From NCBI RefSeq assembly GCF_006716645.1, contig NZ_VFPL01000001.1:992001-1056000 (forward strand): a DNA stretch of 64,000 nt, in the 5' to 3' direction. Positions 36,377 through 45,686 of the stretch are shown piece by piece. The notes below the pieces were generated by a model. It saw only the letters and a program-made list of their open reading frames with translations, ran no database searches and had not been told where the DNA came from. Position numbers and translations under genes: made by a program. The number at the start of each line of letters is the position of its first letter. Position 1 is the stretch's first letter. The DNA is from Arcticibacter tournemirensis. Its GTDB lineage: Bacteria; Bacteroidota; Bacteroidia; Sphingobacteriales; Sphingobacteriaceae.

Positions 36377-36556
36377 TTCACGACGATATTTTTACATTCC
36401 AGCTTCTTTAACCGGTTTTTTCTCCGTACGAGCAGGACAGTACAGGTTGCACAGGTGCTGCAGATTCGCTTATTTTTAGATAACCATAATATTATAAGAC
36501 CTGAATGCGGAAAAAACAACGAGTGTTTCCCATTTCGCTTTGACAATATTGTTCCT

Positions 36557-37153
36557 ATGACGTATACAATGAGGTACTTGGTGGAATTATCTGATCAGAA
36601 TTTGTTTGATCTTTGCCGAAATGGTGATTCTAAAGCATTTGAAGAGCTTTATAACAGGTATTGGTCTAAATTGTATTCAAGTGCTTTTAAGAGGATTAAG
36701 GTAAGAGAAGTTGCCGAAGAGATAGTCCAGGAGCTTTTTACGAGTTTATGGACTAACCGCGAGAAAATTGCCATTCATACATCTTTTCAGAATTATTTGT
36801 ACAGTTCGGTAACATATCTTGTCTTTGCTTACGTGCATAAAGAATGTAAACGCCGGTCATACGAAGAATTCACTCTTAGCAAAATAAATATTTTTGACAA
36901 TTCTACCGAGGAGACCATTGCATTTAATGATTTAGGAAAGAAATTAGAAAACGAATTAAAACAACTACCCGACAGATGCCGCTCTGTTTTCGAACTGAGC
37001 CGTAAGCAATATAAATCGAATAAGGAGATAGCTTCTGTAATGGGAATCTCTGAAAAAACGGTTGAAAATCAAATTACAAAAGCACTTAGGATATTACGTG
37101 TAAACTTAAAATATCTAAGCCTCCTACTGTTTTTCGTCTTTACCAGGGCTTAA
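36557..37153 (+). CDS. ECF RNA polymerase sigma factor of the polysaccharide locus
   Basis: 198 residues from the ATG at 36557; the ATG at 36569 (MRYLVELSDQ) is also possible, and the longer open frame from 36455 has no family similarity. Region 2 (about 18-85) has SKAFEELYNRYW and EVAEEIVQELFTSLW. Region 4 (about 135-185) has LPDRCRSVFELSRKQYKSNKEIASVMGIS. It pairs with the FecR-like anti-sigma gene downstream and probably drives the SusC/SusD genes once the outer-membrane receptor signals substrate. Confidence 0.92.
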   Translation: MTYTMRYLVELSDQNLFDLCRNGDSKAFEELYNRYWSKLYSSAFKRIKVREVAEEIVQELFTSLWTNREKIAIHTSFQNYLYSSVTYLVFAYVHKECKRRSYEEFTLSKINIFDNSTEETIAFNDLGKKLENELKQLPDRCRSVFELSRKQYKSNKEIASVMGISEKTVENQITKALRILRVNLKYLSLLLFFVFTRA

Positions 37154-37271
37154 TAACTTTCTCACCCGGGGCACTTAATCCTTACTTAAACTTTTTTTAC
37201 TATCGCATAGGGGGAAGCCGCCCCGTAACTCACTATATAGTATAAACTGATTATAAGCTTTACTCAATTAT

Positions 37272-38285
37272 ATGAGAACGAAGATCTCTTCTGAGTTATT
37301 AGAGAAATATTTAAGGAATGAATGCAGTTCTGAAGAACTGAAATTGTTGCTGGACTGGTATGCATCCTTTGAAGATGATCTGGACCCCGTTGACATGCTT
37401 CCGCAAATACAACAGAAAGAACTGAAAGAAAGGATGCTGCAGCATATTCGGAGTAATCTGAAATATAAGCAGTTCGCATCCGAAAAGAAACCGGATACCG
37501 CTAAGCGCAACCTATATTATTCGTTGGCAGCTCTCGCCGCGGCAATTATCGTAGTATTTTCAATAGTACATTATTTTTTGCCAAAATCAGGTTCTTCAAA
37601 ATCGGAAATAGTGCTGTCTGCCGATAAAACATCTTTCAGTAATGAATCTGGGAAATTAAAACACTGTACACTTCCCGATGGAAGTGATGTATGGCTTAAA
37701 CCTAAAGCTAAAATCAGTTACACTCATGTTCCCCAAAGTAAATTCCGTGAAGTTAACTTGACCGGAGAATGCTTTTTTGATGTCAAACGCGATGTGCTGC
37801 ATCCCTTCATTATTCGTACAGGAGAGTTGCGGACTAAGGTTCTCGGAACAAGCTTCAATGTAAAGGCATATAACAGTATGCGCTCTGCCGAAGTTTCCGT
37901 TGTTACAGGGAAGGTATACGTGTATATATCGAAGAATGGTTTTTCGGAGCGCAAAGGTATTATACTCTTACCTGCGCAAAAAGCGGTATATACACAAGGA
38001 CATAAAGATATTATACAAGTTAAGGAAGATAGCCCGGACTTAAGGATATGGGAGAAGAGAAATATCTTCTTTGAAAATAAACCGATACCCCAGGTAGTGA
38101 AAGCGTTGAATGCTAAATTTAATGTCAATATAGAAGTAATAGATCCCGAGATAAATGACTACACGTTGAAAGCGGATTTTACGGGACAGAACTTGCCTGA
38201 AATTCTAGAGATGATAAGCAAGTCCCTGGATGTAAACTATGAAATAACAGAAGAAAGAATATTTATAAAAAGTAATGAGGATTAA
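37272..38285 (+). CDS. FecR-family anti-sigma factor
   Basis: 337 residues. A cytoplasmic sigma-binding segment (about 1-75, ELLEKYLRNECSSEELKLLLDWY) precedes one transmembrane helix (about 82-100, LYYSLAALAAAIIVVFSIV). The periplasmic FecR domain (about 115-215) includes LPDGSDVWLKPKAKISY and VLGTSFNVKAY. A DUF4974-like C-terminal domain (about 260-335) matches the STN-type fold. It holds the ECF sigma inactive until the N-terminal STN domain of the SusC protein contacts it. Confidence 0.93.
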   Translation: MRTKISSELLEKYLRNECSSEELKLLLDWYASFEDDLDPVDMLPQIQQKELKERMLQHIRSNLKYKQFASEKKPDTAKRNLYYSLAALAAAIIVVFSIVHYFLPKSGSSKSEIVLSADKTSFSNESGKLKHCTLPDGSDVWLKPKAKISYTHVPQSKFREVNLTGECFFDVKRDVLHPFIIRTGELRTKVLGTSFNVKAYNSMRSAEVSVVTGKVYVYISKNGFSERKGIILLPAQKAVYTQGHKDIIQVKEDSPDLRIWEKRNIFFENKPIPQVVKALNAKFNVNIEVIDPEINDYTLKADFTGQNLPEILEMISKSLDVNYEITEERIFIKSNED

Positions 38286-38347
38286 ACAAGCCAATTAAAC
38301 CAACCAATATGACATGAAATAAAAAGCAGAATACTTCATAGAAAAAA

Positions 38348-38375
38348 GTTAAGAAGTGTGCGGGCACTTCTTAAC
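38348..38375. terminator. hairpin between fecR and susC
   Basis: GTTAAGAAGTG (38348-38358) pairs perfectly with CACTTCTTAAC (38365-38375) around a 6-base loop. Only a weak T-rich stretch follows, so it could be a terminator of the sigma/FecR unit or an element of the susC leader. Confidence 0.6.
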
Positions 38376-38396
38376 TAAAACCTTTAGTTGAAACTA

Positions 38397-38412
38397 TTGC
38401 ACGCGGGTGCAA
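38397..38412. promoter_or_regulatory. TTGCAC-N4-GTGCAA palindrome ahead of susC
   Basis: A perfect 6+6 inverted repeat with GCGG spacer, ending 48 bases before the susC start. It could be an operator or a small leader hairpin. Only the symmetry supports it. Confidence 0.3.
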
Positions 38413-38460
38413 AGTGGTTTTTATTGTCTCATTTTTCGTCAAAATAAAACATTTAAAATT

Positions 38461-41400
38461 ATGAAATTTTATTTACAACTTCCTAAAGACTTGTTGTTTA
38501 TTATGAGAGTTACCTTAAGTCAGCTGGTTGTATTAATTGTATTGAGCGGTGTCTCCTTCGCGAGAGTGGGCAAAGCGCAGGGAATATTAAATAATACCAT
38601 CAGTATTGATCTTACATCTTCCAACCTTCAAACTGCTCTTGCTGAAATAGAGAAATCAGCGAATGTTAAATTTGTGTACAGCAGAAATTTGATTAATATC
38701 GAACAAACAGTGTCCATTAAAGCGGATGACGAGAGATTATCAGAAATACTTAATTCCCTGCTCTATGAAAGGGGAATAAAGTACGACGTTATCAATAACC
38801 AAATCGTCTTAAGTAAGATGAAAAGAAAGGAAGCCCTGGAAAAAATAGACGGGCTGCTTACCCAATTATCTGAGGCGGCAGATATAATTATTTCGGGGAA
38901 AGTAACTTCGTCCCTCGGTGAGCCGTTAATTGGTGTAAGTATTAAGATAAAAGGGTCTAACCTTGGCGTAGCTACCGATGCAGGCGGTAATTACAGATTA
39001 AATGTTCCATCCGCTTATGCAAACGGAACTTTGGTAGTTACCTATTTGGGTTTCGCAACACAGGAACTGCCAGTTAATGGCCGCACCCGGATCGATATCC
39101 AGTTAAAAGAAGATGTAAGATCACTGGAGGAAGTTGTAGTGATAGGTTACGGCACGCAGAAAAAAGGAAACACGACGGGATCAATCGCTAAGATTACAGC
39201 CGAAGCGATAGAGGAACGTCCGATCACCCGTGTGGAACAGGCTTTACAGGGCCAGATGGCCGGCGTAAGTGTTCGAGCGACTTCCGGAGCCCCTGGCAGT
39301 GACATTACAGTAAGTGTAAGAGGTATCGCATCAATCGCAGGGTCTTCTGCGCCTCTCTACGTCGTCGATGGAGTTCCGCTTGATAACCTTTCGGGTATCA
39401 ATCCGAGTGATATTCAATCAATCGATGTTTTGAAAGACGCTGCATCAGCAGCTATATACGGGTCAAGAGGGTCTAATGGAGTTGTTTTAGTCACGACAAA
39501 ACGAGGCAAGACCGGCAAACCGGTGATTTCGCTATCAGCTTACTCTGCCGTGTCGAGCGTTGAAAGGAAAGTAGATGTGATGTCATCTGATCAATGGATT
39601 GAGTTTAACAAGAAATGGTATGACCGGCAGTGGATAATAAATAATCCTGGACAAAGCGCCTCCGCTACTCAGGCTGAAAGGATTGCTCTCCTAAGGAGCA
39701 AGACTGGCAAAGCCTATGGTACCAGAGATTCTTTATCTTCAATGAGAACCACGTATGGTATATATGATCCATTTTGGGGGACAGACGCGCTTGAGCGAAT
39801 TGACTGGCAGGACGAAATATTTCGTACAGCTCCAACACACGACGTCCAGCTAAATGCTTCAGGTGCCACTGAGTCTTTGAGCTATTCAGTTTCCGGAGGC
39901 CTTTTTAAGCAAGATGGTACAATTTACGGGTCGTCCTTTAACAGGTATTCCCTGCGGGCAAATCTGGATGCCAAAATTAATGAACGTATCAAAATAGGCT
40001 TTAGCCTTGCGCCATCCGTTGGTCTGAGGGACGGATCCAATGTCGATGGAAAGGATAATGCAGTCGCCCGTTCAATAAGTTTTCCGGGATGGGTACTTGC
40101 CGGAACAGGAAGAATGGCCGGTGCCGATCCGTATAAGTTTTATGATACATGGGGACCGGGAGCAAACAACGTGAGTCCGTATGTACAGGCTGTGTATAAC
40201 GAACGATACAATCGTGATACTCGTTTAAATACTTCGCTAAATGCCACGGTAAACGTAATTAAAGGATTAGATATCAATGGGCTTCTTGGATGGAATTACC
40301 GGGGCAACAGAGAACGGACTTACAGTCCCACCTGGATACAAGGGACATGGAATGCCGCCACTACTACACCAGGCTCACTATCCAGCTCAAAATATACCAC
40401 CTTAACCGGTAACAGTTTATTGACTCAGGTTACGGCAACCTATAACCGGAGTTTTGGCGATCATTCTGTTGACGGCCTGCTGGGGGCCAGCGAAGAATCG
40501 TATAAAGAAGAGAATACAGATCAGGGCCAATCGGGTTTCCCGAACGACAAAAGCTGGGTTTTTATAAACATGAGAGGTACTACAACCAATTCTAATACGA
40601 TTGGTTACACCGAAAATAGGTTAATATCCTATTTTGGCCGTTTTCAATATTCTTATAAAGAACGGTATTTGCTTTCTGCCTCCCTGAGATACGACGGCTC
40701 TTCTAAGTTCGGTCCGAACAATCGCTGGGGACTATTCCCCGCAGTTTCAGCAGGGTGGAAAATAAATGAAGAATCATTCCTGAGAGACGTCGATTGGCTG
40801 GGCACGGCGAAAATCCGCGCGAGCTGGGGGCAGGCTGGCAATGACCGGATCGGAACAGCATTGTTTCTTTCTAGTATGAGCGCTCTTAACTATCCTTTTG
40901 GCGACGCTCAGACCATGAATAATGGATTTGTGGTAGGGAATATTTCAAATTCTCTATTACGATGGGAAAAAACCAATAGCTACAATATTGGATTAGACTT
41001 CGGCATCTTGCGCGACAGAATATTCCTTTCTGCCGACTTTTATCATAAAAAGACTGTTGATTTATTGTTGAGTTCGCCTGTGTCGTTAACAACTGGCTTT
41101 GCCAATATGATGAGGAATATTGGAAATGTTGAAAACAGGGGCTTTGAACTTGAATTGAACTCGGTGAATCTTACAGGTAAATTCAGATGGAATACCTCGT
41201 TTAATTTATCCCTCAACAGAAACAAGATTACCAGCCTGACATCGGATAATGCCGATATAAGGTCTGGGCAGGGTAATACAATCATTCAAAGGGTAGGCAG
41301 TCCAATAAATTCCTACTATTTACTGGATGCTGTGGGGGTCTTGAGAGAAGCCGACTTTAATAAAGACGCCAGCGGAAACTGGATTGCTAAAGTCCCGGTC

Positions 41401-41985
41401 TTTTCTGGCCAGAAACCCGGGGATACCAAATACCGGGACGTGACAGGAGACGGAGTTATCAATGCGGCTGATTATATAGTTGCGGGAAACTACCAGCCAG
41501 ACTTTGAATGGGGCTTAACCAACACGTTTTATTATAAAAAATTTGACCTTTCAATCCTCTTGCAAGGAAGGGTTGGTGGAGATTTGCTTTCCATTGGATC
41601 AAGGGGATGGAACAGAGCTACAAATGATCCCCGCTGGCTGTATATGGAGCAATGGTTAACTAAGGCATATTGGTCTGAAGAAGAACCTGGAGATGGTAAG
41701 GTGCCTGCATTCTTCTCAGCAGTTACTAGTGAATACGATACAAACTGGTTGTATGATGCAACGTATCTGAGAATTAAGAATATTGCTCTCGGGTACAATA
41801 TTCCAATTAAAAATAAGGTGTTTAATAAGCTCAGGATTTATACCTCCTGCGACAATGTTTACATGTGGGATAACTACTATCCTGGTTTTTCTCCTGAAGC
41901 GGCAACACAGGATAATGCATCTTCCGATTGGGGTGCTTATCCTCAGGCAAGAACGTTTTCTTTTGGGATAAATGCAACGTTTTAA
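38461..41985 (+). CDS. SusC-like TonB-dependent transporter with STN signalling domain
   Basis: 1174 residues from the ATG at 38461; the open frame extends 54 bases further up but that part is not signal-like. A signal peptide (to about 42) is followed by an STN domain (about 48-105, LQTALAEIEKSANVKFVYS), which contacts FecR. A carboxypeptidase-D-like domain (about 143-225) has SGKVTSSLGEPLIGVSI. The TonB box/plug (from about 228, LEEVVVIGYGTQKK, VDGVPLDNLSGINPSD) and a 22-strand barrel complete it, ending in a C-terminal aromatic (GINATF). It imports oligosaccharides together with SusD. Pectin-derived oligosaccharide is inferred from the neighbours. Confidence 0.95.
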   Translation: MKFYLQLPKDLLFIMRVTLSQLVVLIVLSGVSFARVGKAQGILNNTISIDLTSSNLQTALAEIEKSANVKFVYSRNLINIEQTVSIKADDERLSEILNSLLYERGIKYDVINNQIVLSKMKRKEALEKIDGLLTQLSEAADIIISGKVTSSLGEPLIGVSIKIKGSNLGVATDAGGNYRLNVPSAYANGTLVVTYLGFATQELPVNGRTRIDIQLKEDVRSLEEVVVIGYGTQKKGNTTGSIAKITAEAIEERPITRVEQALQGQMAGVSVRATSGAPGSDITVSVRGIASIAGSSAPLYVVDGVPLDNLSGINPSDIQSIDVLKDAASAAIYGSRGSNGVVLVTTKRGKTGKPVISLSAYSAVSSVERKVDVMSSDQWIEFNKKWYDRQWIINNPGQSASATQAERIALLRSKTGKAYGTRDSLSSMRTTYGIYDPFWGTDALERIDWQDEIFRTAPTHDVQLNASGATESLSYSVSGGLFKQDGTIYGSSFNRYSLRANLDAKINERIKIGFSLAPSVGLRDGSNVDGKDNAVARSISFPGWVLAGTGRMAGADPYKFYDTWGPGANNVSPYVQAVYNERYNRDTRLNTSLNATVNVIKGLDINGLLGWNYRGNRERTYSPTWIQGTWNAATTTPGSLSSSKYTTLTGNSLLTQVTATYNRSFGDHSVDGLLGASEESYKEENTDQGQSGFPNDKSWVFINMRGTTTNSNTIGYTENRLISYFGRFQYSYKERYLLSASLRYDGSSKFGPNNRWGLFPAVSAGWKINEESFLRDVDWLGTAKIRASWGQAGNDRIGTALFLSSMSALNYPFGDAQTMNNGFVVGNISNSLLRWEKTNSYNIGLDFGILRDRIFLSADFYHKKTVDLLLSSPVSLTTGFANMMRNIGNVENRGFELELNSVNLTGKFRWNTSFNLSLNRNKITSLTSDNADIRSGQGNTIIQRVGSPINSYYLLDAVGVLREADFNKDASGNWIAKVPVFSGQKPGDTKYRDVTGDGVINAADYIVAGNYQPDFEWGLTNTFYYKKFDLSILLQGRVGGDLLSIGSRGWNRATNDPRWLYMEQWLTKAYWSEEEPGDGKVPAFFSAVTSEYDTNWLYDATYLRIKNIALGYNIPIKNKVFNKLRIYTSCDNVYMWDNYYPGFSPEAATQDNASSDWGAYPQARTFSFGINATF

Positions 41986-42007
41986 TTCACACTAAATTTT
42001 GAAAGAG

Positions 42008-43531
42008 ATGAATCCATTGAAAATAAATTTATCGTTAATCGCAGCAACTGTTATAATCGTTTTCATTTCCTCATGCGAAAGCAAACTGGATATTACACCG
42101 GTCGAAAATAACACATCCGGTCAGTTCTATACCAATGAAATTGAGATGAAACAGGCCGTCGTCGGAATATATGCCAGACTTGGCAGAAATGGCACAAATA
42201 CTGATTTTGCAACCGATTATTTCTGGCTTGCTTCAGAAAACAGGTCTGATTTGTTGTACATAGCTGGCGAAACTTCTGCGCAAAATGATCAGCTTGAGCT
42301 CAGAAAGTATATCATTTCTCCTAATTCAGGAACAGTTTCTGCTATTTTTTCCCGGCTTTATGCACTTATTAAAGACGCAAATAACCTTTTGTACAATACA
42401 AAAGACGGCGAATATATGCGCTACAGAGCAGAAGCAAGCTTTCTAAGAGCGTATGCCTATTTTGAATTAGTTAGGTCGTTCGGTCCGGTTGCCCTGATTA
42501 CAAAACCCATTGAGACCGAAGAAGCTGCAGGGCTTCCGCGCGAATCACCGGAGAATATATATGCTCAAATTATTGCCGATTTGCAATATGCTGCGGCAAA
42601 TCTGTCTAAAGTCTACACTGGTGCTGAATCTGGAAGAGTTGGAAGCCTTGCTGCAAATGCACTACTGGGAGAAGTGTACATGACTATGGCTGGTTATCCG
42701 ATGAATGATGCCTCCGCTTATGGAAAGGCTGAGGCTGCGTTAGCTGGAATTATTACAGATGTTAATGCCAGGTTCGGACCTGTATATTCTCAATTATTTA
42801 CACTGGCCAATGAGAATAAGTACGACCTGTTTTCCATTCAGTTTGCTTCGGGGAATTCCACTACCGGATCCAGCCTCCCTGGTTACATTACGAGTTCCAG
42901 TGCTTCGGGAACACCATTTCCCGATTGGGCTTTTTCCTCTTTTAACCAGCAAGGCCAGGATATGAGAGTCGACACTATCTTGATTAAGGAGATGAAGGCA
43001 AATAACGATCTGCGGTTCAGTGCAAGTATTGATACCGGATTTTGGAGTACTTCCGTACCAACTACAAGGACATGGATTTCAAAGAATATTATTACTAAGT
43101 TTCTTGAAAAGGACAATACCAATTCTAGAATTAAAGCATGGAATGACTACCCGAGAAATTTTCCGATTATAAGGGATGCTGACGTATTCTTGTTATATGC
43201 CGAAGCTCTTGTCAGGAACAACAAAGCATCTCTGGCGAAACAATATGTTGACCGGATCAGGACCAGGGCCGGGCTTAATGCTTTGGCCAGCGATCCAACG
43301 ATAGATGACATCAAGAGAGAAAGAAAATATGAATTTATCGGCGAAGGCCGGCGCTACTTTGATCTTGTGAGATGGGGCGAAACAGAGGCTATTTCCATAT
43401 TGACAAACTTTGCGCGTAATTATCATTCCAAAACAAACGGGCAGCTTCCAACTAAAAAGGATTTACTGTTACCCATCCCTCAAAATGAACTGAAAACCCG
43501 GAATAACTGGGATCAGAATTTTGGGTATTAA
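42008..43531 (+). CDS. SusD/RagB-like outer-membrane glycan-binding lipoprotein
   Basis: 507 residues from the ATG at 42008; an in-frame TTG at 41999 is less likely. The lipobox ends at Cys23 (VFISSC). The TPR-type helical SusD fold shows RAEASFLRAYAYFELVRSFG and, near the end, RERKYEFIGEGRRYFDLVRWG and LLPIPQNELKTR, all classical. It caps the SusC channel and captures the glycan. A 16-bp hairpin follows. Confidence 0.95.
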   Translation: MNPLKINLSLIAATVIIVFISSCESKLDITPVENNTSGQFYTNEIEMKQAVVGIYARLGRNGTNTDFATDYFWLASENRSDLLYIAGETSAQNDQLELRKYIISPNSGTVSAIFSRLYALIKDANNLLYNTKDGEYMRYRAEASFLRAYAYFELVRSFGPVALITKPIETEEAAGLPRESPENIYAQIIADLQYAAANLSKVYTGAESGRVGSLAANALLGEVYMTMAGYPMNDASAYGKAEAALAGIITDVNARFGPVYSQLFTLANENKYDLFSIQFASGNSTTGSSLPGYITSSSASGTPFPDWAFSSFNQQGQDMRVDTILIKEMKANNDLRFSASIDTGFWSTSVPTTRTWISKNIITKFLEKDNTNSRIKAWNDYPRNFPIIRDADVFLLYAEALVRNNKASLAKQYVDRIRTRAGLNALASDPTIDDIKRERKYEFIGEGRRYFDLVRWGETEAISILTNFARNYHSKTNGQLPTKKDLLLPIPQNELKTRNNWDQNFGY

Positions 43532-43544
43532 ACAAACTGCTTGC

Positions 43545-43578
43545 AGTAAATGGTCTTGTTTTAACAGGGCCATTTACT
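43545..43578. terminator. hairpin after susD
   Basis: Two 16-base arms (43545-43560, 43563-43578) pair throughout with two G-T pairs. There is no clear T-run. It probably protects or ends the susCD transcript, lowering read-through into the enzyme genes. Confidence 0.6.
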
Positions 43579-43792
43579 CACTTATACCCTCCGAAAATGT
43601 GCATAGACCGGCTTTGAATACCGCCTCTGTTTCGTTCTAAAATCGCTCTTTGTTGCTACATCCCATTTATTGCTCCCACTCTCTGGATGGAGCAAAATTT
43701 TTGCAAAAACGGGATACGGCAGGTTGCCGTTGGCAAACATCCGTCATGATTTTAATGATTTGAAAAACGATAAACCAATTATATCTATAAAT

Positions 43793-45037
43793 ATGACAAT
43801 TCAAGTGAGGAAAACGGCGAAAGCCTCTGTTATAGTCCATAATTATAAGATGGCGGTCTGCCTGATGGTTACCCTGGTGCTGACAAATGTTGCCATGTCG
43901 CAGAAAATTTTAGAAACTGGCTCTGTAAGTCCAATGCCTGAAGAGTGGATCGATAAAGATACCGGGCATAAAATAGTCCGCCTATCCAGGTTGCAGGGTA
44001 ACAACGCAAGTTTTTATTTTCACAACAATCCGTTTTTAAGACCAGATTTGATGGCGTTCTTCCATTCAGACGAGGCAGGCGACAGACAGATTCATACTGT
44101 GGACCTAAATACTTTAAAGACAACTGCACTTACAAATTCTCCATCCAGAAAGGGAGCAGAAATAGTTTCTCCGTTAACATCCGAGGTTTTTTATCAAACA
44201 AAAGACAGTGTTTTCGCCGTATCTGCAGTTACCAGAAAAGTAAGGCTCGTTTATGTTTTTCCGGCAGATTTTAAAGCAAACATCACCACATTAAATGCTG
44301 ATGCAAGTATGCTGGCTGGCACATATGCTACAAAGGAGCAACAAGATATACTGAAGCGATATCCTGAAAAGCGTGACTTTTTCACGAGGATATATGATGC
44401 CCACTTACCTAATACCTTGTTTACAATCAATATTAAAACGGGCGAGCTGAAAAAGATCCATACAGAAAACACATGGCTGGGACACGTTCAGTTTTCGCCG
44501 GTAAATCCTAAGCTGCTGATGTTCTGTCATGAGGGGCCCTGGCATAAGGTTGATCGTATCTGGACTATAGATATAGGGAGCCGGGAGGAGAAATTAATGC
44601 ACAAGCGTTCAATGGATATGGAAATAGCAGGACACGAGTTTTTTAGTCCGGATGGTCAAACAATCTGGTTCGACTTGCAGAAGCCGCGGGGAGAGACCTT
44701 CTATCTGGCTGGAACCGATATTAAAACCGGAAAAGAGCGATCCTTTCAGTTAAGCCGCGACGAATGGTCTATTCATTACAATATATTTAAAAACGGAGAA
44801 ATATTTGCGGGAGATGGCGCCAATTCATCGCAGGTCGCTAAGGCCGAAAATGGTATGTGGATATACCTTTTTAAACCAGATGGTGAGCGATTCAAATCAG
44901 AGAAGCTTGTTAATATGAAGAAACATAATTATGCGTTAGAGCCAAATGTCCACTTCTCACCTAACGGGAAGTGGATTATTTTCAGAGCTAACTTTGAGGG
45001 AAGCGAGCAGATATACGCCGCTGCGATTAATAAATAA
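43793..45037 (+). CDS. oligogalacturonate lyase-like protein (PL22)
   Basis: 414 residues from the ATG at 43793; the frame is open further upstream only with a TTG start at 43670. A late hydrophobic segment (MAVCLMVTLVLTNVAMSQ, about 20-37) is a signal peptide, so an ATG at 43850 is also possible. A seven-bladed propeller follows. Family features are WLGHVQFSPVNPKLLMFCHEGPW, then GHEFFSPDGQTIWFDLQ and the His in SIHYNIFKNG, which match the Mn-binding and base histidines of PL22 enzymes. It splits unsaturated digalacturonate by beta-elimination. This is the clearest pectin marker in the locus. Confidence 0.9.
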   Translation: MTIQVRKTAKASVIVHNYKMAVCLMVTLVLTNVAMSQKILETGSVSPMPEEWIDKDTGHKIVRLSRLQGNNASFYFHNNPFLRPDLMAFFHSDEAGDRQIHTVDLNTLKTTALTNSPSRKGAEIVSPLTSEVFYQTKDSVFAVSAVTRKVRLVYVFPADFKANITTLNADASMLAGTYATKEQQDILKRYPEKRDFFTRIYDAHLPNTLFTINIKTGELKKIHTENTWLGHVQFSPVNPKLLMFCHEGPWHKVDRIWTIDIGSREEKLMHKRSMDMEIAGHEFFSPDGQTIWFDLQKPRGETFYLAGTDIKTGKERSFQLSRDEWSIHYNIFKNGEIFAGDGANSSQVAKAENGMWIYLFKPDGERFKSEKLVNMKKHNYALEPNVHFSPNGKWIIFRANFEGSEQIYAAAINK

Positions 45038-45373
45038 TTTCCCATGTCAGCGAATGAAGAAATATCATGACTAACAGGATAGCTATAAGACGAAACCAGT
45101 CTTAGCAGAAGCCGCTGCTCTGAGCGACGGTCCTATTTCCGAGGTTTGTACGAAGTTAAAATTTATAGACGGAGCTTGAAATGGAAGGCTAGCATGTTTA
45201 GTGCAATAATTATGTAACAGAACCGACACTTCCGCCGTATTTAAAGCGTTATGGACGATTAGAAAGGTCTCAGCTTCTTTTCCTTGATGTTTTATGAAAA
45301 ACCGGGTAACTTCATCCCAACGATCAGAAACGTTTGGGTTGAAAATCTCGACGTCGAAAGAGGGGGAACTTAA

Positions 45374-45550
45374 GGCCTCCTTGTCCTCGTTTACAAGGAA
45401 TCGCCCGTAGAAGATCTCAGGATGATTAATTGTACGATAAAAGGAGTCAATACTCCTTATAAAGTAGATTATGTACGAAGTTTGCACCTGGAAAATGTAA
45501 AGATAAACGGTGAAATGGTAATATTGCCTGATACGCTGAAGGTAAGGTGA
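45374..45550 (+). pseudogene. C-terminal remnant of a GH28 polygalacturonase-like gene
   Basis: A frame open from 45374 to the stop at 45548-45550 reads ESPVEDLRMINCTIKGVNTP, then a VDYVRSLHLENVKING stretch. This resembles the closing beta-helix coils of Bacteroidota GH28 enzymes (C-x-x-x-GV ... V-x-x-L-x-L-x-NV-x-ING). No start codon or catalytic part precedes it. The 650 bases between the PL22 and DUF4450-like genes otherwise hold no convincing coding sequence, so most of a former GH28 gene seems lost. Confidence 0.5.
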
Positions 45551-45552
45551 GG

Positions 45553-45682
45553 AAGGTTGAAAGGCATAAAGTGGGAAGGTAAGAGGTTAAAGGTTAAAGC
45601 AAAAAGCGACTGATATAGGTGTTAAATTGAGGCATGCAAGCAGGAAGCTTTTAACTTTAGACTTTAAGTTTTCTGCTTAAAA
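45553..45682. repeat. heptad-periodic imperfect palindrome upstream of the DUF4450-like gene
   Basis: The left side holds AGGTTAA, AGGTTAA and related words (about 45584-45600). The right side runs CTTTTAA, CTTTAGA, CTTTAAG, TTTTCTG, CTTAAAA at 45648, 45655, 45662, 45669 and 45676, exactly 7 apart. The sides are roughly complementary. It ends a few bases before the next start codon and overlaps that gene's leader. Confidence 0.7.
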
Positions 45683-45686
45683 TATA

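Noticed and set aside
36455-36556. 34-codon N-terminal extension of the second ECF sigma factor
   Set aside because: The residues do not resemble sigma region 2 and the family normally starts near 36557 or 36569.
38407-38460. 18-codon extension of the SusC-like receptor
   Set aside because: The signal peptide begins properly at 38461; the extension reads through the leader palindrome.
45083-45487. 134-codon minus-strand frame in the gap after the PL22 gene
   Set aside because: It overlaps the GH28-like remnant on the other strand, has no recognisable domain and no promoter-like context; noted under the gap finding only.
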